Assembly: GCA_002315455.1 (NCBI GenBank) | Contig: DCGG01000056.1 | Location: 1 to 5,897, forward strand | DNA: 5,897 nucleotides | Source of the DNA: Lentisphaeria bacterium UBA1784 | Lineage (GTDB): Bacteria > Verrucomicrobiota > Lentisphaeria > Victivallales > Victivallaceae | Direction of reading: 5' to 3' | Shown: positions 1-4,791 of the stretch, piece after piece | Layout: the number at the start of each line of letters is the position of its first letter | How positions within the stretch are numbered: the first letter of the stretch is position 1 | The notes under the pieces: generated by a model | Databases searched by the model: none | Told to the model about the DNA's origin: nothing | What the model saw: the letters and a program-made list of their open reading frames with translations, nothing else | Position numbers and translations under genes: made by a program

Positions 1-496
1 GTTCGCCTGCGACTATGTGATCTCCCCCGACATGCCCACACTCCCCCGGATCGGCATGGCGGCGAGTACGGTGCCGGGTTTCGAGCAGGTGGAGTACTTC
101 GGCCGCGGTCCGTGGGAGAACTACGTCGACCGAAACGCTTCCGCACAGGTTGGGCGTTACTTCACCACGGTGACGGAGAACTACGTGGACACCTACGTGG
201 TCCCGCAGGAGAACGGCAACCATACGGGAGTCCGGGAACTCTTTCTCCGCTCAAAAGATCATGAGATCAAGGTGACGGCGGAACTGCCCTTTGAATTCGG
301 AGCAAGCCACTATTCTATCGCCGACCTCTGCGGCTGGACCCATCAGTGCGAACGCAAGGCACGGAAGGAAACACTGCTCACCGTGGATCTGATCCAGCGC
401 GGTCTGGGGTCCGGTTCCTGCGGTCCGCAGACCAGTCCCGAGTACGCCATCGACGGCAAGGAATACCACTTTCTCTGTAGGGTGGAGGTCAAATAG
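1..496 (+). CDS. Beta-galactosidase (glycoside hydrolase family 2, LacZ type), C-terminal part only
   Basis: This is the 3' end of a LacZ-type beta-galactosidase, which hydrolyses terminal beta-D-galactosides. The frame is open from base 2 and ends with TAG at 494-496, so the true start and the catalytic barrel lie upstream of the window; the in-frame GTG at 17 is not a credible start. The visible 164 or so residues match the last beta-sandwich domain of LacZ (Bgal_small_N). The motif YFGRGPWENYVDR corresponds to LGLGPQENYPDR in E. coli LacZ, PQENGN to PSENGL, and the end GLGSGSCGPQTSPEY to GIGGDDSWSPSVSAEF. In this alignment the Trp that lines the E. coli active site (Trp999) is replaced by Cys. 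From memory this Cys variant is common in GH2 enzymes of Bacteroidota-like bacteria. A hairpin terminator follows 25 bases after the stop. Family assignment is firm; the substrate cannot be fixed from the tail alone. Confidence 0.93.
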   Translation, partial: FACDYVISPDMPTLPRIGMAASTVPGFEQVEYFGRGPWENYVDRNASAQVGRYFTTVTENYVDTYVVPQENGNHTGVRELFLRSKDHEIKVTAELPFEFGASHYSIADLCGWTHQCERKARKETLLTVDLIQRGLGSGSCGPQTSPEYAIDGKEYHFLCRVEVK

Positions 497-520
497 ACCG
501 ACTTCTTAAACTGCAAAAGC

Positions 521-567
521 AGAGCCGGAAAGGCAACGCATCACGCGTTATCTTTCCGGCTCTTTTA
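521..567. terminator. Bidirectional intrinsic terminator between convergent genes
   Basis: A perfect 12-bp inverted repeat, AGAGCCGGAAAG (521-532) and CTTTCCGGCTCT (552-563), encloses a 19-base loop that itself holds a 5-bp stem (AACGC 535-539 with GCGTT 545-549). The repeat is followed by TTTTA on the plus strand. On the minus strand the stem is followed by the complement of the AAAA run at 516-519. It lies between the stop of the beta-galactosidase (496) and the stop of the leftward hydrolase gene (587), which is where a shared terminator is expected. Confidence 0.85.
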
Positions 568-586
568 TACCAAAGCGGATGCCGGC

Positions 587-2689
587 TTACGCCCAAATGG
601 CTTTGCGGTACTGCTCCATCTCCTGACGAGCGCACTCCATCTGCCGGAGCTTCCAGTCAAGGTGCCACGCGTCGGTGACGTAGAGCATGCTGGGTTCGAA
701 GCCAAGCCGCGAATCCTGCTCTACCGGAGCATAGGCGGCGCGGACGTTCTTCTCCTCCTCATCCAGAAGCGCCAGCATCTGATCCAGATAGCCCTCCGCC
801 TCCTTGCGACCGGTGGAGGTCTGGATCTTCAACGTCAGCGCATACCACTGCTTGATGTGGATGGTGGTACGGATGAAGCAGGCGATGAACTTGCCGAGGT
901 TCGCCAACCGTTCAGCGGCAGGACGGCAACGTTCCGGAGCGAGCGCAACGGCTTCGTCTGCGGCTGCGATCCCCCGCTCCCACAGCACCAGCATCTTGGT
1001 GAGGGAACGGATCTCCGCCGGATGCCGCAGGAAAGCCGGGGTTTGATTCTCGTACTCATAAGGCCGGTAGAAGGTCTTGATGATGTGCCATCCGTTCTTT
1101 GCGGCGGGATCGGTGGGAAACTCGATCTCGCGCCGCCGCAGCGCCCGGGACATGTTGGGCGGAAAAATGAAAGGATAGGAGGGTCCGACCCGCCACGGAC
1201 CGTATTGGTCCTCGTTGCTGGCGGTGTAGAAGCCCATGGCATCGCTCCAGAGTTTCCATGCCCTCCGCACGGCGGGAGCGGCGGGGCGACCGTAATCCCG
1301 GACGGCGCTGCGTTCCAGCAGTTCTTCGTAGGTGAAGTTCTCCGGGGTCCATGCGCAGAGCTTGCCGATATCGGAAGCAATGCAGTCCCACCAGCCCTGA
1401 TGGTGCGTGCTGTAAAGGAAATCCAGCGCGTACTGGTCCTGCAGGCGGTTGATGGCGGAGAAGCGCTTGTACCAGCAGTCCGGTGCAGGAATGTAGGGGA
1501 TCACACCGAAGTCCCAGCAGATGCCGGCGGTGTTCACGTTACCGCTGATGGGCTTGTGGAACTCGTAGGCCGAGGCAATCTCGGTGACGAAATATTCGCC
1601 GGGCTCGGTGACGGAGCCGGAATAGTCCATGATGGGGGTGCTGCAGTCCTCAAGTTTCCGCTTGGCCTGGATGTCGAAGGTTGCCTGAAGCATGATGTTC
1701 TCGGGGATGGACTCCACGAATTTCCTGCGCACGTCCGGCGGCAGATAGCACCAGTTGTAGGTGCTGAACACCACGAGCGCGTCCGGCTTCACCTTGTGGA
1801 CGGCCTGTTCGATGCGCCGCAGATAGGCGGGATAGTCGAAGCAGGGATACCATCCCGGGCTGGGACGGGGATCAGGAATGCCGTCAGAGACGCTCTCCGC
1901 ATAGCGTTTCCCGGAGGTATGGGGATCATGGCTGGGGAATTCCAGACTTTCACCGCAGAGGATGATTCCGTAGAAGTCGGGGAAGCGCCGGAAGAGTTCT
2001 CCATAGATGGAGTCGAAATAGGCCTCGGCATCCGGATCGTCGGGATGCTTGTAACTGGTCATGTAGTTATAGGCCATGACCTTGATCCCGAAGCGCTTGC
2101 TGCGGTGCAGGATGTCGTTGAAGTCGCAGGGGCCGACGGAACTGTGCCCTAAGTCCTTCACGAAGAGGTCAATGGCGTCGTATCCGGCGTGGGCGACGGC
2201 GTTCAGTTCCTCATCGGGGAATTCGTCCACGCCGCAACCGGAGTGGACGCTCCGGAAGCGGTAACGTTTGGCGCGGTGCTCTTTGCCGATGGGCATCACC
2301 GGGGCACCGGCGTAGTCCATGCACTCCTCGAGGTAGAGGGTGCCGCGGAAGAGCAGTTCGGGATCGGCGGCGGAAATAAGGATCCCGCCGGTGGAGACCT
2401 CCAGATCGAATCCCGCCGGAGTTCCCGGGGCCAGCACCAGCCGGACCGCAGGCCCGGAAACGGCATCTTCCTTCACCGGAACGGAGAGGCCCATGACTTT
2501 TTTGAGGTAGTCGGAGAAATCATCTCCGGCGGTCCGCGCGACGGGGCAATCCTTCGGGATCACGATGGACCAGTCGCCGGCGATCATGCACTCCCCGGGC
2601 CAGCAGGAACGTTCCGGGTCTCGGCGTTCGGGATGGTGGACTTGCCAATGGCGTTTGCGAAAATCGAAATGAGCTTCCTTGGGCAACAT
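587..2689 (-). CDS. Putative glycoside hydrolase, GH67/GH20-like architecture, family unassigned
   Basis: The product is 700 residues (701 if the preceding tandem ATG at 2692 is used). No signal peptide or membrane segment is visible, so it is probably cytoplasmic. Residues of about 40-125 (counted from the upstream ATG) resemble the small alpha/beta domain that precedes the barrel in alpha-glucuronidases and hexosaminidases: DWSIVIPKDCPVA, then DYLKKVMGLSVPV, then GGILISA and LFRGTLYLEECM. Residues 145-440 look like a TIM barrel with alternating strands such as GYDAIDLFVKD, GIKVMAYNYM and FYGIILCGESLEF. Glu248 in the last of these is a possible catalytic acid. Residues 560-700 are mostly helical. 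No complete catalytic signature of a named family is recognised, so substrate and even activity are inferred. The gene faces away from a sugar-sensing regulator, which fits a sugar-induced catabolic role. The long rightward open frame inside it (662-2152) is a shadow. Confidence 0.72.
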   Translation of the reverse strand: MLPKEAHFDFRKRHWQVHHPERRDPERSCWPGECMIAGDWSIVIPKDCPVARTAGDDFSDYLKKVMGLSVPVKEDAVSGPAVRLVLAPGTPAGFDLEVSTGGILISAADPELLFRGTLYLEECMDYAGAPVMPIGKEHRAKRYRFRSVHSGCGVDEFPDEELNAVAHAGYDAIDLFVKDLGHSSVGPCDFNDILHRSKRFGIKVMAYNYMTSYKHPDDPDAEAYFDSIYGELFRRFPDFYGIILCGESLEFPSHDPHTSGKRYAESVSDGIPDPRPSPGWYPCFDYPAYLRRIEQAVHKVKPDALVVFSTYNWCYLPPDVRRKFVESIPENIMLQATFDIQAKRKLEDCSTPIMDYSGSVTEPGEYFVTEIASAYEFHKPISGNVNTAGICWDFGVIPYIPAPDCWYKRFSAINRLQDQYALDFLYSTHHQGWWDCIASDIGKLCAWTPENFTYEELLERSAVRDYGRPAAPAVRRAWKLWSDAMGFYTASNEDQYGPWRVGPSYPFIFPPNMSRALRRREIEFPTDPAAKNGWHIIKTFYRPYEYENQTPAFLRHPAEIRSLTKMLVLWERGIAAADEAVALAPERCRPAAERLANLGKFIACFIRTTIHIKQWYALTLKIQTSTGRKEAEGYLDQMLALLDEEEKNVRAAYAPVEQDSRLGFEPSMLYVTDAWHLDWKLRQMECARQEMEQYRKAIWA

Positions 2690-2694
2690 CATAT

Positions 2695-2701
2695 CCTCCT
2701 T
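2695..2701 (-). promoter_or_regulatory. Shine-Dalgarno site deciding the start of the hydrolase gene
   Basis: On the minus strand AAGGAGG precedes two adjacent ATG codons (2692-2690 and 2689-2687). The spacer is only 2 bases to the first ATG and 5 bases to the second. Usual ribosome spacing therefore favours the second ATG, giving a start at 2689. Confidence 0.75.
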
Positions 2702-2736
2702 GTGGATGAGTGTGTCGTTGTTTTCTGTCCCCGGAT

Positions 2737-2765
2737 AACTTAAGGGGCGGAACCCGGATTTTCAA
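2737..2765 (-). promoter_or_regulatory. Alternative weak promoter candidate for the hydrolase gene
   Basis: On the minus strand TTGAAA (2765-2760, five of six to the -35 consensus) is followed after 17 bases by TAAGTT (2742-2737, three of six). The -10 is poor, and the -35 lies inside the inverted repeat at 2755-2777. It is an alternative to the candidate at 2807-2835 and the less convincing of the two in context. Confidence 0.25.
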
Positions 2766-2777
2766 ATGAAAAATCCG
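2755..2777. repeat. Imperfect inverted repeat (operator or leader hairpin)
   Basis: CGGATTTT (2755-2762) is mirrored by AAAATCCG (2770-2777), with the near-symmetric TCAAATGA between them. This gives 8-bp arms around a 7-base centre. Read on the minus strand it falls in the 5' leader of the hydrolase gene, if transcription begins near 2800, and would fold into an AT-rich hairpin. No U-run follows, so it is not a terminator. It may equally be a DNA-binding site. Confidence 0.4.
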
Positions 2778-2794
2778 CAATCTTGCATTTTTTT

Positions 2795-2812
2795 AAGGAT
2801 AGCGCTATCATT
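2795..2812. promoter_or_regulatory. Palindromic candidate operator GATAGCGCTATC
   Basis: GATAGCGCTATC at 2798-2809 is a perfect 12-bp palindrome. Beyond one mismatched pair the symmetry continues as AA (2795-2796) opposite TT (2811-2812). It lies in the divergent gap, 19 bases upstream of the regulator's -35, and covers the -10/+1 zone of the best candidate promoter of the hydrolase. Size, symmetry and place fit an operator for the adjacent regulator, but no binding motif of a known homologue was matched. Confidence 0.55.
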
Positions 2813-2835
2813 TTCCCTGTTTTTGGAATTGACAA
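2807..2835 (-). promoter_or_regulatory. Candidate promoter of the hydrolase gene, overlapping the palindrome
   Basis: On the minus strand TTGTCA (2835-2830, five of six to consensus) is spaced 17 bases from AATGAT (2812-2807, four of six). The -35 shares bases with the -35 of the regulator promoter on the other strand. The predicted start near 2800 would leave a leader of about 110 bases. The -10 overlaps the 12-bp palindrome, so a bound protein would block it. Confidence 0.4.
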
Positions 2836-2857
2836 ACGGCGGGAAACGGCCTATATT
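2829..2857 (+). promoter_or_regulatory. Sigma-70-type promoter of the GntR/LacI hybrid regulator
   Basis: TTGACA (2829-2834), a perfect -35 hexamer, is followed after exactly 17 bases by TATATT (2852-2857), which matches the -10 consensus at five of six positions. Transcription is predicted to start near 2864, about 38 bases before the regulator ATG. The small palindrome CGTACG at 2866-2871 sits right at this start point. Confidence 0.8.
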
Positions 2858-2865
2858 TTCAACAG

Positions 2866-2871
2866 CGTACG
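2866..2871. promoter_or_regulatory. Small CGTACG palindrome at the regulator's start point
   Basis: CGTACG lies two to seven bases past the predicted transcription start. A GTAC-centred core is reminiscent of the operators of Bacillus AraR, a regulator of the same domain layout. Six bases of symmetry can occur by chance and the flanks are not symmetric, so this is only a candidate autoregulatory half of the operator set. Confidence 0.2.
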
Positions 2872-2901
2872 TCATTTTCAGCCCGCTGCGGAGAGGTCAC
2901 C

Positions 2902-3960
2902 ATGAACCGGGGAAAACCAAAAAAGTACGATGAGATCGCCAAGCGTCTCGGCTCCCGTTTTCAACAGTTGCCGGACGGCATGAAACTGCCCTCCGAACGG
3001 GAATTGGTCCGGGAGTTCGGCTGCACTCAACTGACCATCCGGAGAGCGCTCCGGCTGCTGGAGCAGGACAACCGCATCTACAAGCGTCCCAGCATCGGGA
3101 GTTTCGCCGGCCCCCGTCCGGTGGAACTGAAAAATTCCGGTCTGGTGGGATTCCTCTTCCCTGACGACGACATCTTCTACTATAAACTTCTGGCGCGCAT
3201 GGAGCGCACCTTCTTCGACATGGGCCTGCATCCGGTGGTCCACATCACCGGCAGCCAGCCCATCAAGGAGGACGAGATCCTTGCCTACATGACCGCCCAC
3301 TCGGTGAATGCGCTGATCGCGGTTCCCAACTGCAAGTGCGAGACCAGTTATTTGAGTTTGCACATCCCGGTGCTGTTTCTGGACCTCTTTCTGGAAAAAA
3401 GCCGGATCCCCTACGTGGCATCCGACGATAGTTCCGGCGCGGTTTCCGCAGCAGAGTACCTGTTGCAGCTGGGACATCACCGGATCGCCTGCATCGGCAG
3501 TACGGAGGATCCGTCGGCCCAGCGCCGGATCGCGGCGGTCCGGGAGACGCTGAATTCCAACGGACTTCCCCTGCCCCGGAATCTGGTCAAACTCGGGAGC
3601 AACACCAGGGAGTGGGGCGAGACTGCGACGGAGGAACTACTGCACTGCAAACAGCCGCCTACTGCGATCTTCTGCTGTAACGATTTGACGGCGGCGGGGG
3701 TGATGCGCTGTGCGAAGCGGTCCGGGATCGCGGTCCCCGGCCGGCTGTCGGTGATCGGCTTCGGAGATACCGAAGTGGCGGAAGACCTTCAGCTCACCAG
3801 CGTAAACCAGCATCCGGGCCGGATGGCGGCGGCGATTTTGGAGAATCTCCGGCTCCTGCTGGCGGGGGAGAGCGTTCCGCACCGTACGCTTATCCCGACG
3901 GAACTGGTGATCCGGGAAAGTTGCGGAACCCCGGCGGAAACTGCCGAAAAAGATTCTTAG
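2902..3960 (+). CDS. GntR/LacI hybrid transcriptional regulator (AraR-like), sugar responsive
   Basis: This 352-residue cytoplasmic DNA-binding protein probably represses or activates carbohydrate genes in response to a sugar. Residues 8-70 form a GntR-type winged helix: LPSERELVREFGCTQLTIRRAL at 29-50 holds the helix-turn-helix, and the wing ends at SIGSFAG. Residues 79-340 form a LacI/periplasmic-binding-protein sensor. Its typical landmarks are SGLVGFLFP, YVASDDSSGA followed by LGHHRIACIGS (171-200), FCCNDLTAAGVM (257-268), PGRLSVIGFGDT (279-290) and the end TELVIRES. This fusion is known from B. subtilis AraR; ordinary LacI proteins carry a different HTH. GGAGAGG at 2890-2896 lies 5 bases before the ATG and supports the start. 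It is divergent from the putative hydrolase, with palindromes between them, suggesting that gene as its target. The effector sugar cannot be read from the sequence. Confidence 0.92.
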   Translation: MNRGKPKKYDEIAKRLGSRFQQLPDGMKLPSERELVREFGCTQLTIRRALRLLEQDNRIYKRPSIGSFAGPRPVELKNSGLVGFLFPDDDIFYYKLLARMERTFFDMGLHPVVHITGSQPIKEDEILAYMTAHSVNALIAVPNCKCETSYLSLHIPVLFLDLFLEKSRIPYVASDDSSGAVSAAEYLLQLGHHRIACIGSTEDPSAQRRIAAVRETLNSNGLPLPRNLVKLGSNTREWGETATEELLHCKQPPTAIFCCNDLTAAGVMRCAKRSGIAVPGRLSVIGFGDTEVAEDLQLTSVNQHPGRMAAAILENLRLLLAGESVPHRTLIPTELVIRESCGTPAETAEKDS

Positions 3961-3976
3961 AGCCCACTATTTTCAA

Positions 3977-4005
3977 GAAAAAAGTTGCTTTGCCGGTGTT
4001 TTTTC
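3977..4005 (+). terminator. Weak possible terminator after the regulator
   Basis: GAAAAAA (3977-3983) and TTTTTTC (3999-4005) form a 7-bp AT-rich inverted repeat ending in a T-run, 17 bases past the regulator stop. The stem lacks GC strength, so termination here would be inefficient. No better hairpin is visible before the next promoter. Confidence 0.2.
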
Positions 4006-4030
4006 ATTGCAATTTTTCCGTTCCGGTGTT
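3993..4030 (+). repeat. Direct repeat CCGGTGTT, 30-base period, in front of the FHA gene
   Basis: CCGGTGTT occurs at 3993-4000 and again at 4023-4030, exactly 30 bases apart, close to three turns of the helix. The second copy abuts the -10 of the FHA gene promoter and the first lies upstream of its -35. This placement would suit a dimeric regulator binding the same face of the DNA, but two 8-mers could also be chance. Confidence 0.35.
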
Positions 4031-4035
4031 ATATT
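4007..4035 (+). promoter_or_regulatory. Sigma-70-type promoter of the FHA gene
   Basis: TTGCAA (4007-4012, four of six) and TATATT (4030-4035, five of six) are separated by 17 bases. The predicted start near 4042 gives a leader of about 100 bases before the ATG at 4141. The same TATATT -10 is used by the regulator promoter in this window. Confidence 0.65.
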
Positions 4036-4140
4036 GCTGAAGAGAGGGATTTTCCTTTCGCGTTTTGAATGCGCTTTGGGGACGCCCTTTCCCGATATCA
4101 ATGATCATACAACAATATATCACAACAAGCAGGCGTTCTT

Positions 4141-4689
4141 ATGGCTGGAAATCCGAAATTCACAGTGCTGTACGAGAAAATGCGCGGCAAAAGCTTCGAC
4201 ATTGACCGTGACATCATGAGTATCGGCCGTCGGGATGGCATGGATATCTGCATCAAGGAACCGGGGATGTCCGGGCACCATGCCGATATCATCCGCGGAG
4301 AAAAAGGCGGGAAGTTCTTCTACACCCTCCGGGATAACAACAGTACCAACGGTACCCGCATCAACAACGTTCCCGTCAAGGAGCAGGAGCTGAAAAACTC
4401 CGACCTGATCCTCTTCGGCAGCGTGGAAGTCCTCTTCGACGGCATCGATGACGAGGACACCACTCCCAGCCAGATGTTCGGCACCCAGACCCACACCATT
4501 GATCTTTCCAGCATTGACAATACCGGGACGACCCCCATTCAGGGCGGAGCCAATCTCAATCCTTTTGCGGCCCGCGACCAAGAAAAACATGCAAAGGTCC
4601 AAAAGGTGCTGGTCATCGGTTCCGTTCTGCTTGGAATTGCGGTGGCGGGGGTCGCGCTCTTTGAGATTTGGCGCATGTTCAGTATCTGA
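4141..4689 (+). CDS. FHA-domain protein with C-terminal membrane anchor
   Basis: This 182-residue protein should bind phosphothreonine peptides at the membrane. Residues 6-100 form a forkhead-associated domain with its invariant residues: GR at 29-30, S44-G-H-H47, and NNSTNGTRIN around 66-75. Residues 101-150 are a polar linker rich in Thr and Asp (DDEDTTPS, GTQTHTIDLSS) that could carry phosphorylation sites. Residues 156-177 (VLVIGSVLLGIAVAGVALFEIW) form a single membrane helix with only five residues after it. The layout is therefore tail-anchored, with the FHA domain in the cytoplasm. The ribosome site is weak (AGCAGG at 4128-4133, 7 bases before ATG), but no alternative in-frame start fits the domain better. 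It lies 102 bases upstream of an ftsH-like gene on the same strand, with a hairpin terminator between. The partner kinase and ligand are unknown. Confidence 0.9.
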   Translation: MAGNPKFTVLYEKMRGKSFDIDRDIMSIGRRDGMDICIKEPGMSGHHADIIRGEKGGKFFYTLRDNNSTNGTRINNVPVKEQELKNSDLILFGSVEVLFDGIDDEDTTPSQMFGTQTHTIDLSSIDNTGTTPIQGGANLNPFAARDQEKHAKVQKVLVIGSVLLGIAVAGVALFEIWRMFSI

Positions 4690-4734
4690 TTTGCACGGCC
4701 TTGGCGTCGCGTCTGTCAGAATTTCGCCTTGTAC

Positions 4735-4768
4735 CCCGGAACGGTTCTGCCGTGTCCGGGTTTTATTT
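4735..4768 (+). terminator. Intrinsic terminator or attenuator between the FHA and ftsH-like genes
   Basis: CCCGGAACGG (4735-4744) pairs with CCGTGTCCGGG (4750-4760) to give a 10-bp GC-rich stem with one bulged G and a TTCTG loop. It is followed directly by TTTTATTT (4761-4768). It has all parts of a Rho-independent terminator and ends only 23 bases before the ftsH ATG, leaving little room for a separate downstream promoter. Confidence 0.8.
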
Positions 4769-4791
4769 GTGAAGCGGGAGAATCCAAAACA

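Noticed and set aside
17..496. GTG at 17 as a genuine start giving a 159-residue protein
   Set aside because: The frame stays open upstream to the window edge and the residues are the tail of a LacZ domain, so this is an internal codon of a truncated gene.
662..2152. Rightward 496-codon open frame opposite the hydrolase gene
   Set aside because: It shows no recognisable domain and has low-complexity Gly/Val/Asp-rich composition. It is fully antisense to a gene with good domain structure and a strong ribosome site; GC-rich third positions explain the open frame.
2878..3480. Leftward 200-codon open frame opposite the regulator
   Set aside because: It is antisense to the regulator's HTH and sensor domains, has no recognisable motif and no ribosome site of note.
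4007..4219. Small rightward open frame overlapping the start of the FHA gene
   Set aside because: It begins within the -35 of the FHA promoter, so it would not be on that transcript, and it overlaps the FHA coding start in another frame without a ribosome site.
4690..4734. Promoter for ftsH (TTGCAC at 4691-4696)
   Set aside because: No acceptable -10 hexamer occurs 16 to 18 bases downstream, and the sequence there is GC-rich; not strong enough to report as a promoter.
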